From assembly GCF_003600895.1 (NCBI RefSeq), contig NZ_QYRP01000002.1, positions 744,001 through 808,000 on the forward strand: 64,000 bases of DNA. The letters run 5' to 3'. This document shows, one piece after another, positions 1 through 7,742 of the stretch. This DNA comes from Nocardioides cavernaquae (GTDB lineage: Bacteria; Actinomycetota; Actinomycetes; Propionibacteriales; Nocardioidaceae). Position numbers and translations under genes: made by a program. Each line of letters starts with the position of its first letter. The stretch's first letter is position 1. The notes under the pieces are model-generated. The model did not search any database and had not been told where the DNA came from. It saw only the letters and a list, made by a program, of their open reading frames with translations.

Positions 1-1413
1 GTCGCTGACGATCGACCAGTTGTCGACGTAGTAGAGATCCATGCGGACCGCCTCGTCGAACGGCAGGTCGGAGCGTCCCGACACCTGCCACAGGCCGGTC
101 AGGCCCGGGCGGACGAGCATGCGGCGGTGCATCTCCGGCGGGTACAGCTCGACCTCGCGCGGAAGCGGAGGGCGGGGGCCGACCAGCGACATGTCGCCAC
201 GGAGTACGTCGAAGAGCTGGGGCAGCTCGTCGAGCGACCACTTGCGGAGGGGGCGCCCCACCACGGTCACGCGGGGATCGTTGCGCATCTTGAAGAGCAC
301 GTCGTCGACGTCGTTGAAGTCGCTCAGCTCGTTGATGCGGCTGTCGGCGTCGACCACCATCGAGCGGAACTTCGTCATCCGGAACGTCGAGCCGTTGCGC
401 CCCGACCGCTCCTGGCGGAAGAGCACGGGGCCACCGTCGGAGACCTTGACCGCCAGCGCGATCGCCATCATCAGCGGCGAGAGGATCAGCAGCATCAGCG
501 AGGCGACCACGACGTCGAATCCGCGCTTCGCGAGGCCGCCGGCGCGGCGTACCTGGGGCTCTTCGATGTGGACCAGCGGCAGGCCGCTGAGGTGGCGCAT
601 GTGCACGCGGGGGCCAGCGACGTCGATGAGCGACGGCACGACGACGAGGTCGATGTGGCGACCCTCGAGGGCCCAGCCGATCTGCCGGAGCGCACGGGAG
701 GTCGAGGCCCCACCGCCGCCCACCAGCACGGTGTCGGCGGCAACGGCCTCACAGGCCGGGACGATCTGGTCCACGCCGCCGAAGCGAGGGACCGGGAGGG
801 AGACGTCGGACTCGAGCCCGGAGCCGGGAAGGCAGGTGCCGACGACCTGGTAGCCGAGCTCGGGGAGCCGCGCCAGCGTCGTGACGAGCTCGTCGAGGGC
901 GCCCGGCTCGCACACCGCGATGACGCGGGTGAGCAGGCTGCCGCGCTTGCGGAGCGAGTGGACCACCTTGCGCACGGCGTAGCGCTCCACGAGCAGCCCG
1001 ATCAGGCCGAACGCGAAGCTGGCCACCACGAAGGGGCGCGAGATGTGGATGTCGGTCACGAAGCCGACGGCGAAGGTGATGCCGGCCGCGAGGGCGGTCG
1101 CGCGGACCATGATCTGGAACTCGTCGTGCCCGGCGCCGATGATCCGGCGTCGGTAGGCCCCGCGGACCAGCAGGCAGCACAGCCAGATCGCGATGATGGC
1201 GGGCGCGGCAGCCAGCAACCGCCCCGTCTCGTCATGGATCACCGGGAAGAACCGGGCGATGAACGGCGTGATGAAGGCGGCGGATGCGACGGCTCCGGCG
1301 AGAACCGCGAGGTCCAGCACGCCGATCGCAGCGACGACGCGGCGCAACTGCGAAGCGAGCGGCAGGGCGCGCTCAGCCTGCAGCGCGCTAGGTCGCTCCG
1401 CGAGATTCGTCAC
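1..1413 (-). CDS. Exopolysaccharide priming sugar transferase (polyprenyl glycosylphosphotransferase), C-terminus cut by window edge
   Basis: This enzyme transfers the first sugar-1-phosphate to undecaprenyl phosphate and so starts repeat-unit synthesis at the inner face of the membrane. Read from GTG at 1413, it has about four N-terminal membrane helices, a central nucleotide-fold region, one more hydrophobic segment (LMLLILSPLMMAIAL), then the bacterial sugar transferase domain with WSLDELPQL, GDMSLVGPRPPLP and RPGLTGLWQVSGR, all family signatures. The frame stays open for 471 codons to base 1, so only the last few residues (about 20 by family comparison) are missing. An AAGGGGA Shine-Dalgarno precedes the GTG. 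It is divergent from the Wzz/kinase gene at 1620. The sugar donor cannot be told from sequence. Confidence 0.93.
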   Translation of the reverse strand, partial: MTNLAERPSALQAERALPLASQLRRVVAAIGVLDLAVLAGAVASAAFITPFIARFFPVIHDETGRLLAAAPAIIAIWLCCLLVRGAYRRRIIGAGHDEFQIMVRATALAAGITFAVGFVTDIHISRPFVVASFAFGLIGLLVERYAVRKVVHSLRKRGSLLTRVIAVCEPGALDELVTTLARLPELGYQVVGTCLPGSGLESDVSLPVPRFGGVDQIVPACEAVAADTVLVGGGGASTSRALRQIGWALEGRHIDLVVVPSLIDVAGPRVHMRHLSGLPLVHIEEPQVRRAGGLAKRGFDVVVASLMLLILSPLMMAIALAVKVSDGGPVLFRQERSGRNGSTFRMTKFRSMVVDADSRINELSDFNDVDDVLFKMRNDPRVTVVGRPLRKWSLDELPQLFDVLRGDMSLVGPRPPLPREVELYPPEMHRRMLVRPGLTGLWQVSGRSDLPFDEAVRMDLYYVDNWSIVSD

Positions 1414-1571
1414 TAGCCAGGTCCCCTTCGAGAAAGACCCCCCGGTCGTCAGCACAACGAATGTAGGGCGACTGAGTCACGGTCGTCCCGACAACCGTGA
1501 AACCAGCCTGCGACGGGCGTCACATCGTGCGCCGATCCGCGCCTGCCGCATCAGAAGGACACGCGCGTGTC

Positions 1572-1577
1572 TAAACT
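1572..1577 (+). promoter_or_regulatory. Candidate -10 element (TAAACT) for the Wzz/tyrosine kinase gene
   Basis: TAAACT lies 42 bases before the GTG at 1620 in the divergent gap 1414-1619. It is the only good TANNNT box close to the start on this strand. No convincing -35 box is seen at 17-18 bases, so this is tentative. Confidence 0.35.
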
Positions 1578-1619
1578 CTGCGTGACTCGGCATCCGTCTC
1601 ACCTCGGAAAAGGTTGAAC

Positions 1620-3014
1620 GTGGACTTCAAGGAACTGTTCCGCACGCTCCGTCGTCGCTGGAAGACCATCGTGGCGCTGGCTCTCATCGCCACGTTCGGG
1701 AGTCTCGCCCTTTCGCTGACGACCACGCCCACCTACGAGTCGAAGACGAAGATCTACGTCACGTCCGACACCTCGACGCTGCAGGACCAGTACGCCGCCA
1801 CGCTCTACGCGAGCCAGCGCATCGCGTCGTACGCCGAGCTGGCCAACCACCGCGTCCTGCTCCAGCGCGTCGTCGACGACCTGGACCTCGACATGACCGC
1901 GTCGGAGCTGGCCGAGAAGGTGAAGGCCGAGGTCGAGACGTCGACCGTCATCCTCCAGATCACCGTGACGGACACCTCCGCCAAGCGGGCCCAGGAGATC
2001 GCCAACGCCGAGGCCGACCAGCTCGTTGAGTTCCTGCAGGAGCTCGAGACGCCTTCGACCTCCGATGTCTCGCAGATCCTCCCGACGATCACCGACCCTG
2101 CGACGTTCAACGCGAACCCCGTTGCGCCCCGCACCGTGCTCAACACCGTCGTCGCCCTGCTGATCGGCCTGACACTCGGCACGGCTGTCGCTGTCGCCCG
2201 CGAGCTGCTCGACCAGACCGTCTCCTCGGCCGAGGACGTCGACAAGGCCACGCAGGTCCCGATCATGGCCGCGATCGGCCTGGACCCGTCCGTCGCCAAG
2301 GACCCACTCCTGACCGACCTCACGACGTTCTCCCCGCGGGCCGAGGCGTTCCGCCTGCTGCGCACCAACCTGCAGTTCCTCGACCTCGACCACCCGCCGC
2401 GGTCCATCGTCATCACGTCGTCCGTGTCGGGCGAGGGCAAGACGACCGCCGCGACCAACCTCGCCGTTGCGCTCGCCCAGGCCGGCCGACGCGTGCTCCT
2501 GGTCGACGGTGACCTCCGTCGTCCGCGTGTGGCGGCACTGCTCGGCCTCGAGGGCTCGATCGGCCTCACGACCGTCCTGGTCGGGCGCACGAAGATCGAG
2601 GAGAGCGTGCAGAAGCACGAGGCGTCCGGCGTCTTCGTGCTCGCCAGCGGCCCGACCCCGCCGAACCCGTCGGAGATCCTGCAGGCCAAGGCCACCCACG
2701 ACCTGCTGGGCAAGCTCCGCGACACCTACGACATGGTGATCATCGACGCGCCGCCGCTGCTGCCCGTCGCCGATGCCGCCATCCTCGCGACCGCCACCGA
2801 CGGCGCGATCATCGTGACCCGCCACGGCAAGACCACCCGCGACCAGCTCGAAGGTGCGGCCACGCGACTGAACACGGTCGGCGCGCGGACCTTCGGCGTC
2901 GTGCTCAACATGGTCCCGAAGCGGTTCGGCCAGATGAATTACTACTACTACTACTACGCCGAGGAGTCGCAGCCGAGCGGCGGCAAGCGCTCAGCCGGCC
3001 GCGGCAAGGGCTGA
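1620..3014 (+). CDS. Wzz chain-length determinant fused to a BY-type tyrosine kinase
   Basis: Controls polysaccharide chain length and assembly at the membrane. Residues about 1-200 form a Wzz domain between two membrane helices (VALALIATFGSLALSL and VVALLIGLTLGTAVAV). The rest is a bacterial tyrosine kinase with Walker A SGEGKTT, Walker A' LLVDGDLRRP and Walker B MVIIDAPPLLP. The C-terminus carries a run of six tyrosines, the usual autophosphorylation site. Fusion of the Wzz and kinase parts in one chain is the common actinobacterial form. GTG 1620 is preferred over TTG 1614 because AAAAGG sits 6 bases upstream of it. It is followed 15 bases later by the polymerase gene. No partner phosphatase is present in this window. 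Confidence 0.93.
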   Translation: MDFKELFRTLRRRWKTIVALALIATFGSLALSLTTTPTYESKTKIYVTSDTSTLQDQYAATLYASQRIASYAELANHRVLLQRVVDDLDLDMTASELAEKVKAEVETSTVILQITVTDTSAKRAQEIANAEADQLVEFLQELETPSTSDVSQILPTITDPATFNANPVAPRTVLNTVVALLIGLTLGTAVAVARELLDQTVSSAEDVDKATQVPIMAAIGLDPSVAKDPLLTDLTTFSPRAEAFRLLRTNLQFLDLDHPPRSIVITSSVSGEGKTTAATNLAVALAQAGRRVLLVDGDLRRPRVAALLGLEGSIGLTTVLVGRTKIEESVQKHEASGVFVLASGPTPPNPSEILQAKATHDLLGKLRDTYDMVIIDAPPLLPVADAAILATATDGAIIVTRHGKTTRDQLEGAATRLNTVGARTFGVVLNMVPKRFGQMNYYYYYYAEESQPSGGKRSAGRGKG

Positions 3015-3029
3015 CCCCAGCGCCCCTTC

Positions 3030-4334
3030 ATGGACACCAAGAGCATCCTCCTCAACATCGTCGGCGCCGTTGCCGCGCTGGCGCTGGTGGCGCTCACCTT
3101 CGTCAACACGATCGCAATGCTTTTCGCGGTGGTGCTGGCGATCGGGCTGCTCCTGGTCGTCGCCCTCGGACCGGAGCGACTCGGCGCCTTCCTGGTGCTG
3201 ATCGGCGTCTTCCTCACCCCGATCAACGCCTTCCGCCCGCTCGTCTCACCGTCCTTCGCCTGGTCGGACATCCTGCTGGTTCTCGGGTTCGGACTCCTGC
3301 TCCCCCGGCTCCTGCGCAACCGCGCCCGCGTCCCGTCGCTCTTCGCGGCAGGTGCGCTCGGCGTGGTGGTCATGTCTGTCGCCTCGTCCCTGGTCGCTGC
3401 CAACGCCGGCAAGAGCGCCTACCTGAGCGGCTTCTTCCTGGCCGCGGTCGTCATCCTTCCCCTGCTCTTCAGCCTCTACTCCCCCGAGCACCGGCAGTTG
3501 GTGACGCTGGCCTCGGCCTTCGTTGCCGGCCAGGTCTTGAGCGCCTTGGTCGCTCTGGGCGAGGGCGCCGACGCCAGCGGCAGGTACGACGGCCTCACCT
3601 ACCACTCCAACTACCTGGGGGTCGGCGGCGTCATCGCGCTGACCCTGTGCCCGTTCCTCCACGGTGTCGCCACCACGCGGCTCTGGCGCACGGTGATCCT
3701 CGGCGCGGGCGCGCTCTCAGGCGCCTCGGTCTATCTCAGTGGCTCGCGCGGTTGCCTGCTGGCCATCATCGCGATCGCCATCGTGTACCCGCTTTTCGAG
3801 CGGTCTGCCGTCTCGGCGTACCTGCTGTTCGGAATCACGATCGGCCTCGTGCCCCTGCTCGGCCTGATCGCCGCCTCGGTCGCCGAGGGCTCGGCCCTCG
3901 GGCGCCTGCTCGGCAAGGATCCGACAGCGTCAGGCTCCAACGACATCCGCCGCGACAAGCTGAGCGACGGCTGGCATCGGTTCCTCGACAGCCCGATCGC
4001 CGGATCCGGATTCGAAGGCAACCTCAGCTATCACAACATCTTCCTGCAGGTGCCGATCGCCATCGGCGTCCTCGGCTTTGCCGCGTGGCTGGTGATGCTC
4101 TGCGCCTTCATCTCGCCGCTCTTCGGCAACTCGCCGTACCGCCGGTTCGGCTATGTCGCACTGGCCTACCTCGCCATCGGGCTCACCGAACCGCTGCTCT
4201 TCGACCGGGTTGCCTGGGTTCCGATGAGCTTCGTCCTGCTTGCCGCACTGGCACCCTCACGTGGCCCGACCGAGGGCGCTGAGTCCGCTGAGGTCTCCGG
4301 CAGCAGCGCGACGCCGGCCCACCCCTTGCGCTGA
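3030..4334 (+). CDS. O-antigen ligase/polymerase (Wzy-like) membrane protein
   Basis: A 434-residue protein that is mostly hydrophobic, with about ten to eleven membrane helices. It contains the segment YLSGSRGCLLAIIAIAIV and a larger hydrophilic loop near residues 290-340 containing GSGFEGNLSYHNIFLQ, the SRG...H-N pattern of the O-antigen ligase/polymerase family. Such proteins polymerise lipid-linked repeat units on the outer face of the membrane. It starts 15 bases after the Wzz/kinase stop and probably shares its mRNA. Family members diverge widely, so polymerase versus ligase cannot be settled from sequence. Confidence 0.85.
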   Translation: MDTKSILLNIVGAVAALALVALTFVNTIAMLFAVVLAIGLLLVVALGPERLGAFLVLIGVFLTPINAFRPLVSPSFAWSDILLVLGFGLLLPRLLRNRARVPSLFAAGALGVVVMSVASSLVAANAGKSAYLSGFFLAAVVILPLLFSLYSPEHRQLVTLASAFVAGQVLSALVALGEGADASGRYDGLTYHSNYLGVGGVIALTLCPFLHGVATTRLWRTVILGAGALSGASVYLSGSRGCLLAIIAIAIVYPLFERSAVSAYLLFGITIGLVPLLGLIAASVAEGSALGRLLGKDPTASGSNDIRRDKLSDGWHRFLDSPIAGSGFEGNLSYHNIFLQVPIAIGVLGFAAWLVMLCAFISPLFGNSPYRRFGYVALAYLAIGLTEPLLFDRVAWVPMSFVLLAALAPSRGPTEGAESAEVSGSSATPAHPLR

Positions 4335-4362
4335 CCTCAACGCCCCGTGAGTCCACAGCAAA

Positions 4363-4404
4363 CAAGCTGGCCCGCTGCCCCCGAGGGGACAGCGGGCCAG
4401 CTTG
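4363..4404. terminator. Bidirectional terminator hairpin between convergent genes
   Basis: A perfect 15-bp inverted repeat: CAAGCTGGCCCGCTG (4363-4377) pairs with CAGCGGGCCAGCTTG (4390-4404) across a 12-base loop. It lies between the stop codons of the polymerase (+, 4334) and DUF1416 (-, 4417) genes, so it can end transcription from both sides. There is no T-run. Confidence 0.8.
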
Positions 4405-4416
4405 CGCTCTGACGGG

Positions 4417-4713
4417 TCAGAGAGCGATCTCGACCTCGGCGATCGAGCCGACGGCGGCGACGACCGTGCGGTCGACGGTCTCGGCACCGGGCGCCAGGGT
4501 GCGCAGGGTCCACTCGCCGTTGCCGGCGAAGAACCGGAAGTGACCGGTCGCGGAAACCGGCACCTCGGCGGTGAACTCGCCGCTCTTGTCCAGCAGTCGC
4601 ACGTAGGCGACGGAGACGGGCGAGCCGCCCTTGGTCACCTGGCCCTGGATGATGGCCTCGATCTTGGTGTTGATGCCGTCGAGCGGCAGACCGCCCTCAG
4701 TTGCTCCACACAT
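4417..4713 (-). CDS. DUF1416 (SseC-like) protein
   Basis: A 98-residue soluble protein beginning MCGATEGGLPLDG and containing IIQGQVTKGGSPVSVAYVRLLD and GHFRFFAGNGEWTLR. This is the actinobacterial DUF1416 family, called SseC in mycobacteria, which is almost always encoded next to the thiosulfate sulfurtransferase. The fold resembles a carboxypeptidase regulatory (beta-sandwich) domain. Its role is unproven; a link to sulfur transfer is inferred from neighbours only. It is last in the operon leader peptide - DUF4395 - sseA - this gene, 32 bases after the sseA stop, and ends at the hairpin at 4363-4404. Confidence 0.9.
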   Translation of the reverse strand: MCGATEGGLPLDGINTKIEAIIQGQVTKGGSPVSVAYVRLLDKSGEFTAEVPVSATGHFRFFAGNGEWTLRTLAPGAETVDRTVVAAVGSIAEVEIAL

Positions 4714-4745
4714 GTGTCTGTCTTCTCCTCAGAAGGGGGGTTTGC

Positions 4746-5594
4746 TCAGGCCTCGCCGCGCTCGTCGCCGAGCGCGATCGGGACGCCCACGAGCGAACCG
4801 TACTCGGTCCACGAGCCGTCGTAGTTCTTGACGTTGGGCTCACCGAGCAGCTCCTGCAGCGCGAACCACGTGTGCGACGAGCGCTCACCGATGCGGCAGT
4901 AGGCGATCGTGTCCTTGGTCCAGTCGACGCCGGCCTCGGTGTAGATCTCCTTGAGCTCCTCGTTGGAGCGGAAGGTGCCGTCGTCGTTGGCAGCCTTCGA
5001 CCACGGCACGGAGGCGGCGGTGGGGACGTGGCCGGCGCGCTGGGCCTGCTCCTGCGGGAGGTGGGCCGGGGCGAGCAGCCGACCGGCGTACTCGTCGGGG
5101 GAACGCACGTCGACGAGGTTCTGCACGCCGATGGCGGCGACGACGTCGTCACGGAAGGCGCGGATCGACAGGTCCTGCTCGGAAGCGGTGTACGACGTGG
5201 CGTCGAGCTTCACCGGCTCGTCCGTCAGCTCGCGGGCGTCGAGCTCCCACTTCTTGCGGCCGCCGTCGAGGAGCTTGACGTCCTGGTGACCGTAGAGCTT
5301 GAAGTACCAGTAGGCGTAGGCCGCGAACCAGTTGTTGTTGCCGCCGTAGAGCACGACGGTGGAGTCGTTGGCGACACCCTTGTCGGACAGGAGCGCCTCG
5401 AACTGCTCCTTGCTGACGAAGTCCCGGCGGACCTGGTCCTGGAGGTCCGTGGTCCAGTCGAGCTTGATCGCGCCACGGATGTGGCTGCGGTCGTACGCCG
5501 CGGTGTCCTCGTCGACCTCGATGAGGACGACCTGGGGGTTGTCGAGGTTGTCCTCGACCCACTGGGCGGTGACGAGCACGTCTTCGCGAGCCAT
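4746..5594 (-). CDS. sseA: Thiosulfate sulfurtransferase (rhodanese)
   Basis: A two-domain rhodanese of 282 residues that moves sulfane sulfur from thiosulfate to cyanide or a thiol acceptor. The N-terminal inactive domain contains DRSHIRGAIKLDW and VVLYGGNNNWFA. The C-terminal domain has VDVRSPDEYAG and the active-site loop CRIGERSSHTWF, whose first Cys is the persulfide carrier. Start ATG 5594 gives MAREDVLVTAQWV, matching the actinobacterial CysA/SseA N-terminus. It lies between DUF4395 and DUF1416 on the same strand. The cytoplasmic role is probably thiosulfate use or sulfur relay rather than cyanide detoxification. Confidence 0.95.
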   Translation of the reverse strand: MAREDVLVTAQWVEDNLDNPQVVLIEVDEDTAAYDRSHIRGAIKLDWTTDLQDQVRRDFVSKEQFEALLSDKGVANDSTVVLYGGNNNWFAAYAYWYFKLYGHQDVKLLDGGRKKWELDARELTDEPVKLDATSYTASEQDLSIRAFRDDVVAAIGVQNLVDVRSPDEYAGRLLAPAHLPQEQAQRAGHVPTAASVPWSKAANDDGTFRSNEELKEIYTEAGVDWTKDTIAYCRIGERSSHTWFALQELLGEPNVKNYDGSWTEYGSLVGVPIALGDERGEA

Positions 5595-5683
5595 GGTTCT
5601 ACCTTTCGGATGTCCGGGGGCCGTCTGCGGCCACCCGGGGCGGGGTGTGATTTCAGTTCTGCGGTGCTGTTCAGATGGGCTGT

Positions 5684-6130
5684 TCAGATGGGCTGTGCGG
5701 TGCGGGCGGTCAGGCGCTTGAGCACGAGGTACATCTCGCAGCCCAGGCAGAACCGGAACACCGCGTTGAGCAACGCGGCGGTCAGGGCGAACCCGACAGC
5801 GATCGCGCCCGCGATCTCGCTGCCGAGGAGATAGCCGAGGAGGCCGGCCACCGCGAACGCCAGGCCGACGGCCTGGGCGAAGCGCGGCGGCGCGGCGTCC
5901 TCGAGGTGGGTCGGAGGGGAGAGTCGCGGCCGGACCACGGTGCGGAACACCCATGCGTGAGGGGTGTGCTGGATGCCGCGGACGGCGCCCAGCGCGAAGA
6001 ATCCGGCCTGCACTGCCAGCAGTGCCACCGCTGCGGCAGAGGGCGCCAGCAGCAGGACGGCGGCAAGCACGACCGCGGTCAGGGCGGCAGTGAACTGCGG
6101 CCCCCGCGGATCGATCTTGTTGGTGCTCAT
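5684..6130 (-). CDS. DUF4395 membrane protein
   Basis: A 148-residue protein with about four membrane helices (AALTAVVLAAVLLLAPSA, AVALLAVQAGFFALGAV, AVGLAFAVAGLLGYLLG, AIAVGFALTAALLNAVF) and a C-terminal FCLGCEMY motif. The CxxC in that motif is typical of DUF4395 and hints at a thiol role. In many actinobacteria DUF4395 is encoded between a thioredoxin-like protein and SseA. Here the thioredoxin gene is about 15 kb away at 21283-21828. An AGGAGACAGAC ribosome site precedes the ATG at 6130. Function is unknown. Confidence 0.88.
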   Translation of the reverse strand: MSTNKIDPRGPQFTAALTAVVLAAVLLLAPSAAAVALLAVQAGFFALGAVRGIQHTPHAWVFRTVVRPRLSPPTHLEDAAPPRFAQAVGLAFAVAGLLGYLLGSEIAGAIAVGFALTAALLNAVFRFCLGCEMYLVLKRLTARTAQPI

Positions 6131-6271
6131 GTCTGTCTCCTGATCGCCCCGTGCTCGTCGAGCAGGCGGACGGTTCGCGTCACGGATGGTTCGAAAGCGA
6201 GCTCCCCCAGAGGGAGCGAGACGTCCTGCTGCGGCGCTCAGATGGCCGCAAGAAAATAGGGGGACGCCCCG

Positions 6272-6349
6272 TCAGGACATTCGACACAGCGACGAGCGGA
6301 CGCGCATGTGATCCACCGCGCGGCGCTTGGTCAGCAGGGTCGTGAACAT
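6272..6349 (-). CDS. Sulfur-operon leader peptide (25 aa), leaderless
   Basis: A 25-codon reading frame starting MFTTLLTKRRAVDHMRVRSS and ending LCRMS. It fits the short actinobacterial 'putative leader peptide' pattern of basic residues, V-D, R-V, S and a single Cys near the end, which is typically found before cysteine and sulfur genes. It starts 6 bases after a TACGCT -10 box that has TTGAGG 18 bases further upstream, so it is probably made from a leaderless mRNA. DUF4395 follows 141 bases downstream. The expected role, by analogy, is ribosome stalling at a late Cys codon when cysteine is scarce, controlling the operon. Confidence 0.7.
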   Translation of the reverse strand: MFTTLLTKRRAVDHMRVRSSLCRMS

Positions 6350-6355
6350 GCGGAC

Positions 6356-6385
6356 AGCGTAGGGGCGGCCGGACTGCCCCCTCAA
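6356..6385 (-). promoter_or_regulatory. Promoter of the leader peptide / DUF4395-sseA-DUF1416 operon
   Basis: On the minus strand, TTGAGG (6385-6380) is followed after 18 bases by TACGCT (6361-6356), then 6 bases to the leader-peptide ATG at 6349. This is a good sigma-70-type promoter placed for leaderless transcription. Confidence 0.6.
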
Positions 6386-6390
6386 ACGCG

Positions 6391-6429
6391 GATCCCAATA
6401 TCCGAGACACGTGTCCGAATATTGGGATC
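6391..6429. promoter_or_regulatory. 39-bp quasi-palindrome upstream of the sulfur operon promoter
   Basis: Outer arms GATCCCAATAT (6391-6401) and ATATTGGGATC (6419-6429) are perfect inverted repeats, and the centre contains the palindrome GACACGTGTC. It ends 6 bases upstream of the operon's -35 box, a usual place for an activator or repressor site. Its A+T-rich arms stand out from the local GC-rich background. The binding protein is unknown. Confidence 0.5.
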
Positions 6430-6455
6430 TGAGCGGGATTTGAGCGTGCCCAACC

Positions 6456-6521
6456 GTCGACACGGCGCAACTTCGACGTCGACACGGCGCCTTCTCGAGG
6501 TCGAGGTAGCGCCGTGTCAAC
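6456..6521. repeat. 22-bp-period array, type B: two forward units and one reversed
   Basis: Three consecutive 22-base units. Units 1-2 (6456-6477, 6478-6499) begin GTCGACACGGCGC. Unit 3 (6500-6521) is the reverse orientation and ends GCGCCGTGTCAAC. The element can fold back on itself. It lies 9 bases beyond the stop of the methyltransferase gene. The remainder of gap 6131-6530 holds the leader peptide, its promoter and the quasi-palindrome. Confidence 0.8.
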
Positions 6522-6530
6522 GAAAAGGGG

Positions 6531-7604
6531 TCAGGCCTTGGCGGTCTTGTGGAACAGGAAGTACTCGTCGCCGACGCCGATCATTTCGCGCAGCTCGTCG
6601 GACTGGTAGACGGGCCGGTTGTCCTCGAGGACGTAGCCCGCGGCCAGCACGTCGGGCAGGAAGTCCTCCCGCTCGCCGCCGACCTCGGTCGAGAGCAGCT
6701 CGCCCTCGGTGTTCGGGACGATCAGCAGCCACTCGATGTCGCGCTCGGAGATGCGGTCGAGCCACCAGCGGATCGACGCGTGGGACTGCTCGGAGAACGA
6801 GTGCACGTTGACCGCGACCGTGTAGGAGTCGCGCAACTTCTCGATCTCCGACAGCGGCACGACGCGCACGGTGTCCGGCAGCTCGCGGAAGCCGGTGTAG
6901 TACTCGCACAGGAAGGTCGAGACCGCGACACCGTCCGTGCAGTCGTACGCCGCGAGGTTGGGCAGCGCTTCCGACATGCGGTGCGCGAGACGGCCGTAGC
7001 CAGCACCGATGTCGAGCACGGTGGGCGCCTCGAGATCGGCCAGCCCGGTCAGCTCGTTGAGGTAGTTGATCTCGTTGACGCTGTCGAGCAGGTCACGGCT
7101 GACCGGCTCGCGGTCGCCGAAGAGGAAGGTGAACGCACCGAAGAGGCCGTCCTCCTTGAGCTTGCCCATCAGGCCGAGCTTGTCGCGCGAGGCGACGTCG
7201 AGCATGGCCAGGTAGTTGCGCGTGCGGGCGCTGCTCGTGAACAGGCGCAGCTGCCACACGTAGGCGTTGTCGCCGCGGAACCAGGCCAGCGAGAGGTTCT
7301 TGGACAGGAAGGTGTCGTTCCACTGCGTCGGCACCGCGGAGGGGTACTCCAGCGCGTTGTAGGCCTCGCGCAGCTCGGTGAGCCGCGGGTTGTCCTGGCG
7401 CAGGGTCTCCTCCGCTCCCGGGGGCAGCGGCACGTCGCTGTCGTGCGACACCTCGAAGTAGCGCAGACCATCGTCGTCGATCTTCGTCACGAGGTAGCCG
7501 GCGCGTGCCAGCCGCAGCTGCACCCGCTGCTTCACCCACGCGCGCATCGGCGTGACGTCGGCCCGCTTCAGGCGGGAACGGATCGAACCGGCCACATTCG
7601 TCAT
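6531..7604 (-). CDS. Putative sugar O-methyltransferase (class I SAM)
   Basis: A 357-residue protein whose C-terminal half has the SAM-binding motif I VLDIGAGYGRLAHRM, with later motifs AYDCTDGVAVSTF and YTVAVNVHSFSEQSHASIRWW. The last pattern, with NVHSFSEM-like residues, is typical of putative sugar O-methyltransferases of polysaccharide clusters. Start ATG 7604 (MTNVAGSIRSRLKRADV) follows GAGGCAGAG. Longer in-frame reading upstream would cross the neighbouring divergent gene and is discarded. It probably methylates a sugar of the polysaccharide repeat. The acceptor is unknown. The gene is divergent from the glycosyltransferase at 7743. Confidence 0.8.
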   Translation of the reverse strand: MTNVAGSIRSRLKRADVTPMRAWVKQRVQLRLARAGYLVTKIDDDGLRYFEVSHDSDVPLPPGAEETLRQDNPRLTELREAYNALEYPSAVPTQWNDTFLSKNLSLAWFRGDNAYVWQLRLFTSSARTRNYLAMLDVASRDKLGLMGKLKEDGLFGAFTFLFGDREPVSRDLLDSVNEINYLNELTGLADLEAPTVLDIGAGYGRLAHRMSEALPNLAAYDCTDGVAVSTFLCEYYTGFRELPDTVRVVPLSEIEKLRDSYTVAVNVHSFSEQSHASIRWWLDRISERDIEWLLIVPNTEGELLSTEVGGEREDFLPDVLAAGYVLEDNRPVYQSDELREMIGVGDEYFLFHKTAKA

Positions 7605-7730
7605 CTCTGCCTCGGATTCCGCAACTCTGGAGAACTCGTCTAGGGCAAAACTGGTGGTGCGTGGGTCCCCCGCCAGCCACGACCGCAACGGGCCCGAGGG
7701 GCATCGCGATCGGTGACAGCGCGGCCACAG

Positions 7731-7742
7731 TACCGTTCTCCC
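7731..7742 (+). promoter_or_regulatory. Leaderless promoter -10 (TACCGT) of the rhamnosyltransferase-like gene
   Basis: TACCGT (7731-7736) is followed by 6 bases and then GTG at 7743. There is no ribosome site before that GTG. The same TANNNT plus 6-7 base geometry recurs at other gene starts in the window. Confidence 0.45.

Noticed and set aside
6131..6530. A remnant thioredoxin gene in front of DUF4395
   Set aside because: No CxxC or thioredoxin-like residues are found in any frame; only the leader peptide is supported.
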